Assembly (NCBI GenBank): GCA_019828595.1 | Contig: JAHQRK010000002.1 | Span: 3,162,001 to 3,226,000, forward strand | Direction of reading: 5' to 3' | DNA from: Aphanomyces cochlioides | Lineage: Eukaryota > Oomycota > Saprolegniomycetes > Saprolegniales > Verrucalvaceae | DNA length: 64,000 nt | Shown: positions 1 to 10,860 of the stretch, one piece after another | Layout of the letters: each line of letters opens with the position of its first letter | Position numbering within the stretch: the first letter of the stretch is position 1 | Made by a program: the position numbers and the translations under genes | The notes under the pieces: model-generated | Told to the model about the DNA's origin: nothing | Database searches by the model: none | The model's input: only the letters and a program-made list of their open reading frames with translations

Positions 1-856
1 GAGTACTTGCTTGCATGAACGACATCCATCCATTGCTGGACGACGCTGAGCATAATCGCGCGATCTTTGGCCTCTTCTTGCTTCCAGGTTGAACGACCTT
101 TAGAAATCATCCGCTGGCTAGTCTTGGACAGGAGAAGAACAAGCAAGACGGTGATGATCCACTCGGGACACATCTACATGCCAAGATGTCGATCAAAAGC
201 GATGCCGACGTCATTTTTACCTTGTTGAGATTGACGCCGATGATTGTTCCAGCGAGAGTCATAGGCTCCATCATGACCATCACCTCGTAGTCAATGAGTT
301 GTCTAGAAGGTCAGCGTCAGGAGCAGATTGCTGGCAAGAGCTGTACCGATCCGCGACAAGAGGATGCTTTCTCCTCACAGTGAGCAGGCAGCTGGCTAAA
401 ACACTACCAAAGATCGTCGCCTTGGAGAGCGGGATTGCGTCGTGTGATCTGAGACCGAGGACAATAATGTAGAGCGGGACAAGCAAACCACCTCCGCCAA
501 GTCCGCCGCCTAGACGAGCCTCAACTCCATTGTCATGTTGATTGAGGGTTCGTACCAGACGAGATGACGACGCACAGGAAAGCGCTGACGGTACCGACGA
601 TATCATAGCCGTCGATTGGAAACAGTGGTTGCGGTTTGCAGGCATTCTCCAAGCACACATGAGGCCGACGCTTGGATCCATACACTTCGCAATCGGCATC
701 CGTCGTGCACGCGATGGAAGACGTCAAATGTCGAAGTGGCAGGCCATGGGTTGTATGTGCCAAGATGGCTAGTATAGCTACAGAGGAGAGAGCCAGGATC
801 AAGCCAACGTGCATGCTCTGGCGCTTGAATCGAGTCAGCAACGCGACGCTGGGCAT
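1..856 (-). CDS. TauE/SafE-family membrane transporter, partial (left edge)
   Basis: Four exons can be joined: 556-856, about 347-524, 221-302 and from 173 out of the window. The protein starts with a hydrophobic signal-anchor, then a short Cys-rich luminal stretch (four Cys between residues about 48 and 67), then the family signature LGGGLGGGGLLVPLYIIVL followed by SKATIFGS and YEVMVMMEPMTLAG, which match sulfite exporter TauE/SafE proteins. Introns 174-220 and 303-346 have GT-AG ends and keep the frame. The first intron (about 525-555, 31 nt) is the least certain, because a longer alternative donor at the preceding Val codon also works. The family transports anions such as sulfite or sulfoacetate in bacteria; substrate and membrane in this organism are unknown. 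The C-terminus lies outside the window. Confidence 0.8.
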
Positions 857-1770
857 GGCTCTCGACGTTGAATGACTCGACTGGTCCAAGTTTTGACACT
901 TTTGACTTGATATTTGTATACTGTGGAAAAACTCGAACAAAATTTACAGTTTCAACTGATGCCGCTTCGTGCTGGACGACATCCCAACGACTCCAGAGCC
1001 TCGACATCATCAGCACGCATTCGATAGACTATCCGAAACTAAGAATCGCTCCATCCCATCTTTGCTGCTGTTGCTCCAAGCCTCTGAAGCTGTTGAGGCT
1101 TCACACCGCTCGGCATACCGCTCGGCATACCGCTATGAATTGTGCGCAACGAACTTTATCTTGCAGGTCTTGATGTCATTCAATCTCAATGCATCCTGTT
1201 GGATCTCGCTACGTCAGTCATCGGGGTTTCATTGACACAATCGACATGTGTCATCGTTGTTGCATCCATTGGCAATGGTTTAAATAATGGGCAGAGTTTC
1301 AAGCCACCGCACTATTGTATCGCATCAATGGCTGTGACTCTTGGTCGCTTCCATTGAGTGGCATTGTCTTCTTGAGCGGGATAGCTGTACACTTTTGGCC
1401 CGCATGGGAGCTTCCTTCGAAACCTTCACGACAGCGCAGTCGCTCTAATGCGGCCCAAACATTGATTTCCATGAACAAGGAGCGAGCGCAATGCGACGGC
1501 TCCAAAGCAACGCTGAACGGAAATGAGCGGCTCAACGTGCCCATCTCAAGTCTGTTCGCATCAGATACAGCGTGCACTCGGGACAACATGCCAAGCCAAG
1601 ATCCATCGTTAATGGAGATCTATGAACGATGGAGGAATCCCATAGTCGTGAGGCCTTCTTACTTGCTGTTGTCTGGCACAGATTCAATTTACAACTTTCT
1701 CTCATGATGGAAACTGACGATCGCAGACTTCCGGAAAACATATCTATGGGATCTTTGAATTGGAAATAAA
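857..1770. other. Intergenic region
   Basis: No convincing gene. It is the divergent promoter space between the transporter (-) and the homoserine-dehydrogenase-like gene (+). A small tandem repeat of the 12-mer ACCGCTCGGCAT lies near 1107-1133. Open frames here overlap on both strands and show no recognisable motif. Confidence 0.5.
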
Positions 1771-3214
1771 ATGTGGCCGTGGATCTGGGCCGCGCTCTGC
1801 GTCGGTCTCGCCTTGCTCCTTCAAACGGCACTGCATGAACAACATCCGCACCCTGGACAGACGATGTGTGACGCTCGCTCCGTAGGACTTGTCGTCGTTG
1901 GCGACGGTAGTCTCAGTCAGCAGCTGCTCACAGCGCTGGAAGCTCTCAACGAAACGATCCGAGCAGTGGACTTTTGCGGTGCGTCTTTCCATGTGGCTGC
2001 GGTTGGGAGCAATCGCGGCTTCATCAAGCACACGCGTGGACTGTCATGGGAGCACATTCATGCGATCAAGAACCATTCAATTGGTGGAAACGTGCTGTCT
2101 GCGTGGGAAGGTCTGGACGATGACGAAGATCTCACACACAAGGAAACTCTCGGCGAAGTTGTCCATGAAATCGTCGGACATTACGACAAGTGCATCATCG
2201 TCGACTGCTCGACGGACGCTCACATGGAAGATCTTGTTGTCGCCAAGAAGTATGGTATGGGATTAGTTCTTGCCAATATCCATATCCTGGCTGGTCCATG
2301 GAAACAATTTCATCGACTTGTCTACGACGAGAAGAGGGATCGACCGAGCCGTCTCGTTGCAATTGACGCTGCCATTGGCAAAGGACTTCCAGTACTCTCA
2401 ACGCTACACACGCTCCATGCTGCAGGCGACTTCGTCACGCAAATCAAAAGTACTTTTAGCGATGCCGTCGGTCATGTGCTGGCTGAAATGGACAAGTAAG
2501 ATCGCTGTCCTTCGAGAGTTTGTTGAATATCCAAGCGTAGAGGGGCATCATGGAGCGACTCTGTCACGACAGTGTACGAGAACGGTTTGACAGAGGATGA
2601 TCCTCGTGACGACTTGACGGTACGACAGGCCGTGCTACCCGAAGTGATAAGGAGCGATTTAGGGTCTGGTTTTGGCTCGTAAAGCCGTGGTCGTCGCACG
2701 TCAACTTGGTTTGTCCGTGGAACTCTCATCCGTAGAAATCGAAAGCCTGATTCCTTCGAAGATGAAGAATGGGACGCTCCACGAATTCTTTGACCACTTG
2801 GATTCCCTCAACCAAGGTACATCATCCTGCAACTAGATCTTGATGCTGAAATGCTGTCACGATTAGCTTATCAAACCAAGTGGGAGGGCGCAAAACACCG
2901 CAACGAAAAGCTTGTTTACATTGCTCGCATAATTGTCGATCGAGGCAATGCAGTCAAAGTGCGTATCCAACTCGAGAGCATAAACTCTACGCATGCACTT
3001 CACACGTCGAATTGTATGTCATGGAGCACATGGCTGTCAATGTATTCTCATCCATGCTTTAGATGGAGACAGCATCGCACAAATTCGGTCCAACCATTTC
3101 CCTCACGGCCTGATACTTCACATTGGTCGGCCAGATGCTACAGGCACAGTCAGCGCCATCCTAGCAGACATTGCCAAGCTAAGCTGCGTCCTTTTTACTC
3201 AATGTGACTTGTAA
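1771..3214 (+). CDS. Homoserine-dehydrogenase-like protein with N-terminal hydrophobic anchor
   Basis: Five exons: 1771-2495, 2541-2619, 2663-2816, 2867-3013, 3063-3214 (418 aa). The four introns are GT-AG, 43-50 nt, and keep the frame. Homoserine dehydrogenase (HSDH) reduces aspartate semialdehyde to homoserine in Thr/Met synthesis. HSDH landmarks: a nucleotide-binding beta-alpha unit (VGLVVVGDGSLSQQ) after residue 35, GLPVLSTLHTLHAAGD near 211-226, the TEDDPRDDL signature in exon 2, and LARKAVVVARQLG in exon 3. Odd points: the Rossmann GxGxxG is altered, the usual GTLSGT segment reads STFSDA, and residues 5-20 are hydrophobic, suggesting a signal anchor. No aspartokinase domain is fused. 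It may therefore be a divergent or non-catalytic paralogue. Intron 3 has a second in-frame acceptor at 2836, which would give a 20-nt intron; the 50-nt version fits the other introns and the family length better. Confidence 0.75.
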
Positions 3215-3287
3215 CACGGCAATCCTTCCTCTCTTGTCATCCTTTCTTTCTCCTCGCGCGCAAATTTGAAAATGAAACTATCAAATG

Positions 3288-3380
3288 CTTAACCCCTGAA
3301 CCCCTAAATCCTTAACCCCATAATCCGGATAACGCAAACCCTCGAACCCCTTCAGGTATTTTAAACCCTACACCCCTTAA
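3288..3380. promoter_or_regulatory. Telomere-like CCCTAAA-type cluster with telo-box upstream of SET gene
   Basis: About eight AACCC(C)T-like units in 90 bp, including an exact telo-box AAACCCTA at 3363-3370, 37 bp upstream of the chosen ATG at 3407. The segment TTAAACCCTACACCCCTT at 3361-3378 recurs, slightly varied and inverted, at 15661-15684. A TAATCCGGATAA element lies inside the cluster at 3321-3332. In plants telo-boxes in promoters bind Myb-like factors; use in oomycetes is inference. Confidence 0.4.
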
Positions 3381-3406
3381 GTTTGACTGGTAAAGCTCGA
3401 GACAGG

Positions 3407-4732
3407 ATGATGAGCATCGCGAATGCGTTGAGCCTCTTTGACGACGACAGTGACGACGAACAAGAAGTGTCTGAGCCATTGAATTCGGCAGAAGTTCACT
3501 TGGAATTTACAGCGCCATCAACTGGCGGAGTGTCGAATGATGAGGACGACAGATCCAGGAGAAATGAACCAGCTTTGTGGAAACATTTGCCGCCCGACTT
3601 TTTAGGTCCGATGGAGTTTCGAGACAATGACGCCGAGTTTGGAGGCGGTCGTGGTTATTACGCTGCTCGCGATATCCCAGCGGGAACATTGCTCCTACGT
3701 GAACGTGCGTATGTGCTTTGGCCCGACGTCGACGACCGATCTACTCTACTCCTTGCAACTGTCGAACAAATCTTGTCACAAGACGATGCCGATGAAATTG
3801 GAGCAAACATGGCGCCACTTCATCCTGTTGTGTTCGAGGATCTGCCAATTGATTTGCTGAACGCAGCACGGGAAGAATATGTAGAGCCACTCAAGCGACT
3901 CTTGTCGAGATTCCAACGAACTGGTGATGCTGCGGTCAACCAGTGGCTACAAGTCATCCTGGGCATGCAATGCAATGCCTTTTCTAGTGGTGTCTTTCTT
4001 CACACGGCCATGTTTAACCACGACTGCAACCCAAACTGCGTCAAGTTCACTCCTGAAACTGCCCTCAGTGTCTCTGAAGTGCGAGCAGCTCGTGCAATCC
4101 GCAAGGGCGAGCAGCTTTTCATTTCCTATCTCTACCCTCGAGAGCAAAGCCGAGAGAGGCGGCAGAAGCAATTGTTGCGTCAATTTGGATTCCAATGTGT
4201 TTGTCCACTTTGCTCTCGTGGCGACTCGTTCTCGCCACCACCGCCTGTTCCAGAATCCCGTCCAGACAAAACCCTCGACGAGATCGAGTCAGCCTTGGGC
4301 GTTCTAGAAGACCTCTTTGCTGAGCAACCCGCGAAAAATGCGTCACAAGTCCTCCATGCTGCCTTGGAAGCTCTGTCAGATTTACTGGAGATCGTTCCTC
4401 ATGACCACATCGTCATGATGCGAGTACACAAACTTGTTGCTGACAGCTGCGATCGTCTCCTCCAACGACAAAAGAACGTTGAGGAATATGCAATTCTCTT
4501 CGTCCGGAGCTGCGTCGAGCTCTTGGAACTCCAACGACTTTTCCTCGACAATGACCATATTGACCTTGCAAGAACGCTCAATGACATTAGCCAAGGCATT
4601 CGACTTCTCCTGAGCTACAACCCCAACACGCTTCTTGCAGAATTCCCCGAGTGGAAGTCGATCCGAGAAGCATCGCTAGTCGAGTCGCAGTATACGAAAG
4701 AGTACAAGCGCATTAAAAACTTGTACGAATGA
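3407..4732 (+). CDS. SET-domain (SMYD-like) lysine methyltransferase
   Basis: Single exon, 441 aa from the first in-frame ATG (two ATGs at 3407 and 3410). The acidic N-terminus (DDDSDDEQE) is followed by a SET domain: GRGYYAARDIPAGTLLL near residue 85 (SET-N), FNHDCNPNC near 204-212 (the S-adenosylmethionine-binding NHxCxPN motif), and GEQLFISYLYP near 239-249 (catalytic Tyr). A Cys-rich post-SET follows (FQCVCPLC, about 265-272), then a C-terminal helical region. The order matches the SMYD family, but I see no MYND zinc finger inserted in the SET domain. Substrate (histone or other protein lysine) cannot be told from sequence. Confidence 0.85.
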   Translation: MMSIANALSLFDDDSDDEQEVSEPLNSAEVHLEFTAPSTGGVSNDEDDRSRRNEPALWKHLPPDFLGPMEFRDNDAEFGGGRGYYAARDIPAGTLLLRERAYVLWPDVDDRSTLLLATVEQILSQDDADEIGANMAPLHPVVFEDLPIDLLNAAREEYVEPLKRLLSRFQRTGDAAVNQWLQVILGMQCNAFSSGVFLHTAMFNHDCNPNCVKFTPETALSVSEVRAARAIRKGEQLFISYLYPREQSRERRQKQLLRQFGFQCVCPLCSRGDSFSPPPPVPESRPDKTLDEIESALGVLEDLFAEQPAKNASQVLHAALEALSDLLEIVPHDHIVMMRVHKLVADSCDRLLQRQKNVEEYAILFVRSCVELLELQRLFLDNDHIDLARTLNDISQGIRLLLSYNPNTLLAEFPEWKSIREASLVESQYTKEYKRIKNLYE

Positions 4733-5532
4733 GGTGTCTATTCATTTCAATTGTTTCGCATGCGTTCTACTGCACGATGCAACATTAGTGGATCGTCTCC
4801 ATCATTTAGGTCGATTGCTGTGATCAGGACTCATTTCGTCTGAATGTTGCAGATGAAAGGTGTGGTCGAAACAAATTCTGTTGACGATGATGGAGATTTT
4901 TGCTGCCATAATAAAGTCCATGCCAGAGCTGTACAACACGTCATTTATCTGCGTGTTTCGCCGAGTCCGGTCAAATATTGCAACTCGACAACTTTGACAA
5001 GGAACCATGAAATGAAAATTACGATAGCTTTCCGACAACCACTGCTGTTTCATGAAACTGGTGTAATCTGACGAATTCGAGTCATTCGAACAATGTAACG
5101 ATGAATCAAAGTACAAGTAGCGCTACGTAGCGAGAGTCTCGTGATTGTGCAGACCAAATTTGGATCAGTCGAGCCTTGGGTTCTCCAGTGACGTTATGAT
5201 AGGTCACAGCAACACATCGAGCAATTTCAATGGCATATGCAAGCGTAGGGATGCTGACACCGTGCCGCCATCAACCCAATATACAGTAGAATGTGATGAT
5301 GAAGCATGATGTTAGGTTCTTGGCCATGGGCTTCATAAACTGGGTTCTGCTGGATGTCCTAGGACGTTGATGCGCGTCGACGACTCTTTGACTGGATTGT
5401 TCCATTATCCGGACAGCTACTTTATCCGGACGATTCCTCCCACAAGGTGTGGAATAAAACTAAGACACGTCAGTTTCCAACGCCCTCGCCGCCGCAGATT
5501 CTTTCCTTCGGTAGATCTTCCTGGAGAGCGCA
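4733..5532. other. Intergenic region and ERD2 promoter
   Basis: No gene supported between the SET gene and ERD2. Two copies of TTATCCGGA (5405-5413 and 5422-5430) lie 100-130 bp upstream of the ERD2 ATG, a candidate shared promoter element (see the copies at 3321 and 8510). Confidence 0.5.
5405..5430. promoter_or_regulatory. Paired TTATCCGGA elements upstream of ERD2
   Basis: Two direct copies of TTATCCGGA spaced 17 bp start-to-start, 128 and 111 bp before the ATG. The same word occurs upstream of the SET, CLP1 and ankyrin genes in this window. Confidence 0.35.
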
Positions 5533-6233
5533 ATGAATATCTTTCGACTGATCGGCGATATGACCCACTTGCTGAGCTTCCTTGTGATGCTTCTTCGTCT
5601 GCAGGCGAGCCGATCTGCGACGGGTATCTCGCTCAAGTCGCAGGAGTTGTTCTTCCTCGTCTATGTGACGCGCTACGTGGATCTCTTTACGCACTTTGTG
5701 TCGTTTTACAACACGACCATGAAGCTGCTCTACTTGGGTCTCTCTGGTGTGATTGTATACTACATCCGCTTCAAGGAACCGTTCAAATCGTCGTACGACA
5801 AGTCGCTCGATTCGTTTCTCCATTGGAAGTTTGCCGTCTTGCCATGTGCGATCCTTGCGTTGATCTTCCACGAACGATTTGAACTGATGGAGATTTTGTG
5901 GACATTTTCGCTCTACTTGGAAGCCGTGGCGATCATTCCCCAACTGATCCTTCTTCAACGTCATGGTGAAGTCGAAAACTTGACCTCCAACTACGTTGTC
6001 TTGCTTGGCGTGTACCGAGCTTTCTATTTGATCAACTGGATTTACCGCGCCGCGACTGAAACTCACTACCACACGATTTGGCCCATGTTTATTGCTGGCC
6101 TTGTTCAAACGGCGTTGTACATGGACTTCTTCTACTACTACGCGATGAGGTATGTATTCTTCTGTCGTGTCTCGATCCTGACGACTTGTTCTGTAGCAAA
6201 TACTATGGCAAGAAGATGACGCTGCCCAACTAA
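5533..6233 (+). CDS. ERD2: ER lumen protein-retaining receptor (KDEL receptor)
   Basis: Two exons, 5533-6149 and 6197-6233, with a 47-nt intron (GTATGT...TGTAG), 217 aa, which is the normal ERD2 length. The receptor retrieves HDEL/KDEL-tailed ER proteins from the Golgi by COPI vesicles. Evidence: start MNIFRLIGDMTHLLSF, the family hallmarks GISLKSQELFFLVYVTRY, WTFSLYLEAVAIIPQL and YRAFYLINWIYR, seven hydrophobic segments, and a basic tail. Splicing replaces the read-through tail by KYYGKKMTLPN, giving the lysine-containing cytoplasmic C-terminus expected for COPI interaction. Confidence 0.95.
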
Positions 6234-6264
6234 CTTTTCAAAAGAGGATCCCATGAGCATTCAT

Positions 6265-7673
6265 TTACACATCAAAAATGTCAAAGTTGACATGCTTTTG
6301 CACGTGTTTCGACGCGAGATTCAATCGCTTGACGTCGTATCGGTTCAATTTCGCCGTGAATCCTGCGATTCGCGCTGTCAATGTATAGCTATCGCACACC
6401 GTGGGTGGCACGTAGATGCATGGAATGTTGCCGTCATCTAGCCTTGCAATCAACTAGAATCAACATGGTCAAACGACTCGAGAGGAATGCAAGGTTACGC
6501 TGGGGGATGGATGGTCCCATCCTGTCAAGATGAGACCCGAATGGAGGTTTTCCCCTCGGCTCTTGTATTCCGTTTGGTTGGCTAGGATGGCGTCAATCAC
6601 GTCGAGACGTCCACTGTGCTACAAAGCAAGGATTAATTCGGTATCGCAGCAAATGGAAGCTTACTGTGATGACAAGCTGGCTTGGAATTGGCTTGAACAC
6701 ATTGCGAGCATCTACAGGAGCTACGGCCAAGCGGACGTGGGCAAAGTAGCGCAGTTTGGCATCATGGCCTACATGGATTTGAGCACAACACGGAGTGGCG
6801 AGTCTACCTGAAATGAGATCGCATTTAAAGAGCTTGCTGTAGTCAGAGATAGAAGGGTGGGATAGATCGTCTAGCTGAGGAATGCAGCCGAGTAGAGGCA
6901 CGTCCCATCGCTTGAGAGCTCGAGAAAAGTAGTCCTAAGTAGGTGAGGAAATGCTAGCACCACCAAGAGAAAGTACCTGAATCATGTCCAGCTTTCCAGG
7001 ATCAACTTTGTTCAAAACAACACCCTAAGTGGGGGGAGAGTGAGCAAGAGTTCAATGCGGTAGAGGCCGTACCTTGAGCTGTACGCCATGCTTCAAGAGC
7101 ATCTCGCGGTTAAGCGCAAGCTGGTCAAATGAAGACCCAAGGCCGCCCAATGCAATGCAGATGGCGTCCATACCAAGTGTGGCTACAGAAACGTATCAAT
7201 ATCACGAACAACATTGTCGACGTACATGCGACTTGGGCGTTATTGATGTCGCAAATAGAGCCAACACCAGTGTGTCCCGTGCCTTCGACGACGATAAATT
7301 CACTCGCGTTGAGGAGATTGCAATGGGCTGTGCGAACCGATTCTGTAAGTTCAGCAGCAGTGACTTTGCCATCGATGAAGTCGCGAGTGAAGCCGTCTGG
7401 GAAAATCACAGGCGACATGTCCTTGTAGTCATGAACGAGTCCAAAATGCTCTCTGAACAAGAACGAATCCTTGTCGACGCGGAGACCACCGCCCACCGGA
7501 ACGTGTTGTTGACCCACAGGCTTACAATAGGCGATTTGCTTGGACGGGTCGGATTTCAGCCGTTCTTGGAGGTTCGCCACGAGCCCAAGACACGTTGTGG
7601 TCTTGCCGACATGCTGTCCCGTCGACAGGATAAGCACGTGCTTCTTGATCCGCTGGCCGATTCCCGACGCCAT
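6265..7673 (-). CDS. Dethiobiotin-synthetase-like P-loop protein (AAA_26 type)
   Basis: Six exons on the minus strand: 7226-7673, 7073-7182, 6977-7024, 6665-6934, 6499-6618, 6265-6453 (394 aa). Introns are GT-AG, 42-48 nt. A further 39-nt in-frame GT-AG segment (6769-6807) may also be spliced, giving 381 aa. The start at 7673 gives MASGIGQRIKKH directly before the P-loop ILSTGQHVGKTTTCLGL. Further motifs are AYCKPVGQQ, FIVVEGTGHTGVGSICD and LGCIPQLDDL, as in the BioD-like domain also found at the N-terminus of some bacterial phosphotransacetylases. BioD makes dethiobiotin from DAPA, CO2 and ATP; the longer C-terminus here suggests a different or unknown substrate, so I do not assign biotin synthesis. 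Confidence 0.75.
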
Positions 7674-7720
7674 CCTCCCTGGCAATAAGATTTTGTCTGT
7701 CTTGGATTGCAATCTTTCGA

Positions 7721-7757
7721 CCAATCACAAATCATTCTTAAAATATTTTTAGCCAAT
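7721..7757. promoter_or_regulatory. Two CCAAT boxes upstream of the P-loop gene
   Basis: CCAATCA at 7721-7727 and CCAATCAAATC at 7753-7763, 48-90 bp upstream of the minus-strand ATG at 7673. CCAAT boxes are NF-Y sites in eukaryotes. Confidence 0.35.
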
Positions 7758-8509
7758 CAAATCACGTTTTTAAGTTGGCTCTTCAACATTGACTGCCAGT
7801 CGCAGTCTGTACCTCGTGACGCATCTCAGGGCATCAGTGCGACTCTTTCTGCTCTTTGAGGATGCTTTCACCGCTGGCAAATGCCTAAATTGCATGCTGG
7901 AGTCGCACTTCAAATCGTCGCATCCATGCAATTTCACATAGACACGCATGGTTGACGCTGACTGCATGGAGAACGAACTGTCGAAAGTCTCTCCATGACA
8001 ATGACGTAGGTGTAGCTAGGTATTGCCCCGGATCCCCTGAAGCCCTCTTGCTCCCCTCGGCATCTTTCTAGCTCTAGCTTCTGCTATATATTGAAGTTCC
8101 CATAGTGAATTCCAACATGCAGTCGTCACCGAGATTACCCTCAAACTGTGGACTTGTCATGTTGACATCACCCACACGTTGGAGCTTCCCCCAACCACCG
8201 CCCCCACCGCTTTCCTTCATCAATTTGGCGCACACCTGCCACATGATGACTCAGGCCGAACTGCGCTGTGCAATGACGTCTAAAGCTATCTTGTTCACCA
8301 CATGCTGCTCCTAATATGGCAACGAGGGGAGAGACCGGGGGGGTATTCATTTCACCAGGGAGCGGGATTGAGGTATCTCTAAATCAAGGGCTTTATAGCA
8401 CGTTCTGGTCGGGAGCTAGACAAAGCTCACCAAGTCTTCGCGATCGGCGCGTTCGTATCGCAGACAGAGGACGAGGAAGATGTTTCTCATTCTTGTCCAG
8501 GTGGAGAAA

Positions 8510-8552
8510 TTATCCGGATAAACCGGATAACAGAATCAACCAATCATTGGTT
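8510..8552. promoter_or_regulatory. TTATCCGGATAA palindrome plus CCAAT/ATTGG dyad upstream of CLP1
   Basis: A perfect 12-bp palindrome TTATCCGGATAA at 8510-8521 is followed at once by ACCGGATAA (to 8530). The near-palindrome AACCAATCATTGGTT at 8538-8552 ends 9 bp before the ATG. The position suggests core-promoter elements. Confidence 0.4.
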
Positions 8553-8561
8553 GAACCAAAA

Positions 8562-10066
8562 ATGAGTGCCGCAAGTGCCGCCGACACCAGGCAAGTGGAG
8601 AAGATTACACTGCGAGAATACTCGGAGTTCCGCTTTGAAGTTCATGGAGAAGACGAAGTAACAATTCGACTGCGGTCTGGCACTGCGGAACTTTTTGGTG
8701 TCGAGATTGCCAAAGACAAAGACTACCATTTCCGCAAATGCCAACTTGCAATCTTCACATTCCATGGCTGTGAATTGAATGTTCAAGGCGACGTTGCATC
8801 GTCGTACACATCTGACGAGACCCCCATGACGCCAATTGTGAATATTCACGCACAACTCGATCAAATTCGTCGCCAAGCGCTGGATTCCAAGTCGGCTGGA
8901 CCTCGCGTTCTCATCACGGGGCCATCTGACACGGGAAAATCTACAGTCTCCCGTATCCTTCTCAACTATGCATTGCGTATGGCGATGAAACCAACATTTG
9001 TTGATTTGGATGTTGCCCATGGATCTCTGAGTGTCCCAGGCACAATTGCTGCAACGCCTCTCGAAATGAACTGTCTGAGCGTTGAAGACGAGTTCATCCT
9101 CACAGCACCTCTTGCATATTTCTACGGCCACGCCGAGGTCAAAGAAAACCCTGAATTGTACAAATATCAAGTTTCAGAGCTCGCCAAGCGAGTGGACGAG
9201 CGCCTAGCTAATGACGCCGAAGGTACGACGCCCCTCCTTTGCTTTCTGATGATGTCTAGTCAATGCTTCTGGTGTGATCATCAACACATGCAACTGGATC
9301 GACTCTGGAGGATACCAAGTCTTGCTCCATGGCATCCAAGCCTTTCACGTTGATCTTGTCATTGTGCTTGGCCAAGACAAGCTCTGCAGCGAGCTTCAAA
9401 AAGACTTGTCGTCGTCCTCGACTAATGTTATCAAGTTACCACGCTCGGATGGTGTCGTCCAACGGTAAGTCTGTACCATTCATCATTTTTATCCGACTCA
9501 TACGCTCTAGATCGAGTCAACAACGCCATCAAGTTCGCATGGATCGCTTCCACGAATATTTCTACGGCAAGCGCCTTCATTCGACACTGCCCATGCAATC
9601 TCCATTTGAATTCTCTCCCCACTCTGCTGAAGTTGACTTGGACGAGATCAATGTCTATCGGATTCAAGGTAAAGCACGATGAACCGTTCCCGACAACTTC
9701 CGTGGCATTATAGATCTGTCCGTCTCTAACGTCATGCTACCTGTGGGTCAAGTCCACGACATGCAGCGACTTCGTGTCCTTCCCGCAGACAAAAGCAGTG
9801 AGCTGAACCACTGCATGGCCGCTGTGAGCCATCCACCGAATGCCAAGGCTGACAATGAAGATGACGAGCAGCTCCTGCTCAGTTCGAGCGCTGCTGGCTT
9901 TGTGCTCATGTAAGCTTGCATGTCTATGTGTTTCCTCATGCTCATCCAACTAATCTGTAGTAAATCCGTCAACTTAGCCACAGGGAAAATGACGCTCTTG
10001 GTGCCATGTCCTGGCCCGCTTCCGTCCAAGAATTTGATCGTGGGCACGCTCAAGTTTATGGAATAA
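8562..10066 (+). CDS. CLP1: Polyribonucleotide 5'-hydroxyl-kinase CLP1 (pre-mRNA cleavage factor)
   Basis: Five exons: 8562-9222, 9260-9464, 9511-9668, 9714-9909, 9961-10066 (441 aa, the usual CLP1 length). The four introns are 37-51 nt. CLP1 is part of mRNA 3'-end cleavage factor II and of tRNA splicing machinery, in the nucleus. Evidence: an N-terminal beta domain (LREYSEFRFEVHGEDEV), a Walker A motif GPSDTGKSTVSR near residue 126, a Walker-B-like FVDLDVAHGSLSVPG, and TAPLAYFYGH, INTCNWIDSGGYQVLLHGI, KLPRSDGVVQR, all CLP1/GRC3 landmarks. The C-terminal domain ends KNLIVGTLKFME. I chose MSAASA because the upstream frame lacks similarity. The stop lies 15 bp from that of the convergent lipoyl-domain gene. 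Confidence 0.92.
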
Positions 10067-10081
10067 GGCAAACTGTCTATG

Positions 10082-10860
10082 TTAAGGCGTCTTTTCGTCA
10101 ACTAAATCGAGGCAATTCTCGACAAAGAACTCCTTGTCAAATGCCGATGTCGTGTTGTCTTCTTCAAAGCTGCCCTTGTACACACGGAGCAATTCTTCAT
10201 CATTCTTGCGAGCGAGAGATTTGAGCGTCTTGTACACGGCTTCAGATGGGAACGCTCCTTCTTTGTTGAGTTGACTGAGCACTCGGAGGAGGTCAGCTCC
10301 GTCTGTCGGCTCGGCTGGAGTAGAAGCAGCGGCTGGAGGAGTGGATGGTTTGTACTCTACATGCCGTCGCATTCATTTCAAGACATATACATCATCACAT
10401 ACCTTCAATTTCATTCGGGTTTTCAGCAAGAGCTGCGAGAAAAGGCGCAATATCCTCCTCGTTCGGGACAAGAGCAGCGAGCACTTGATTTGGACGGATA
10501 TGGTCGGCTTGTTCAGGAACAACTAGCCACAGAATTCACGTGCATACATACACAAGCTAGCAGATACGTACATATCTTGGCAAGATAGCCTTCGTCTTCA
10601 GACTCCAAGCTGAAAAGCAACTCGGGGGTCTCGATTTCACAAAATGGAGTGCCAGGTCCGATCTTCTTGCCTTCTTCTGCAAACCATCGGTTGAGTTTGG
10701 ATCCTTCCACAGTCTGCGTAAAGTCGACATCGATCATTCGAATCTTAATATGCTCTGGGAGCTTGCTCGAGTTGGCATGGCACCATCGGCGGGCAATTGC
10801 CGGCAGATTGAGCGAAGTGCGGCGAAGGAGCAGCATAGCTTTGACGACAACAATGGTCAT
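10082..10860 (-). CDS. Mitochondrial lipoyl-domain-like protein lacking the lipoyl lysine
   Basis: Three exons: 10572-10860, 10403-10522, 10082-10356 (227 aa), with introns of 49 and 46 nt. The N-terminus (MTIVVVKAMLLLRRTSLNL, rich in Leu/Arg) looks like a mitochondrial presequence. Residues about 38-110 follow the lipoyl-domain pattern of 2-oxoacid dehydrogenase E2 subunits (IRMIDVDFTQ...WFAEEGKKIGPGTPFCEIET...DEGYLAKIFVPE), but the hairpin normally reading ETDKA reads ETPEL, so the modified lysine is missing. No E1/E3-binding or catalytic acyltransferase domain follows; the C-terminal half is an acidic helical tail. It may be a structural or regulatory partner of a 2-oxoacid dehydrogenase complex; function unknown. 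Confidence 0.7.

Larger units (their letters stand above)
7674..8561. other. Divergent intergenic region
   Basis: Promoter space for the P-loop protein (-) and CLP1 (+). CCAAT boxes occur at 7721-7725 and 7753-7757. Near the CLP1 start there is a perfect TTATCCGGATAA palindrome and a CCAAT/ATTGG dyad. I see no gene in between. Confidence 0.5.

Noticed and set aside
2817..2836. An apparent 20-nt intron in the HSDH-like gene
   Set aside because: A downstream acceptor at 2866 also keeps the frame, gives a 50-nt intron like the others, and fits the family spacing better.
3383..3406. Upstream extension of the SET gene to 3383
   Set aside because: The codon is TTG; the first ATG in frame is 3407.
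6454..6477. A possible 24-nt intron in the P-loop gene
   Set aside because: The donor at 6498 (GTAACC) gives a 45-nt intron in frame, in line with the rest.
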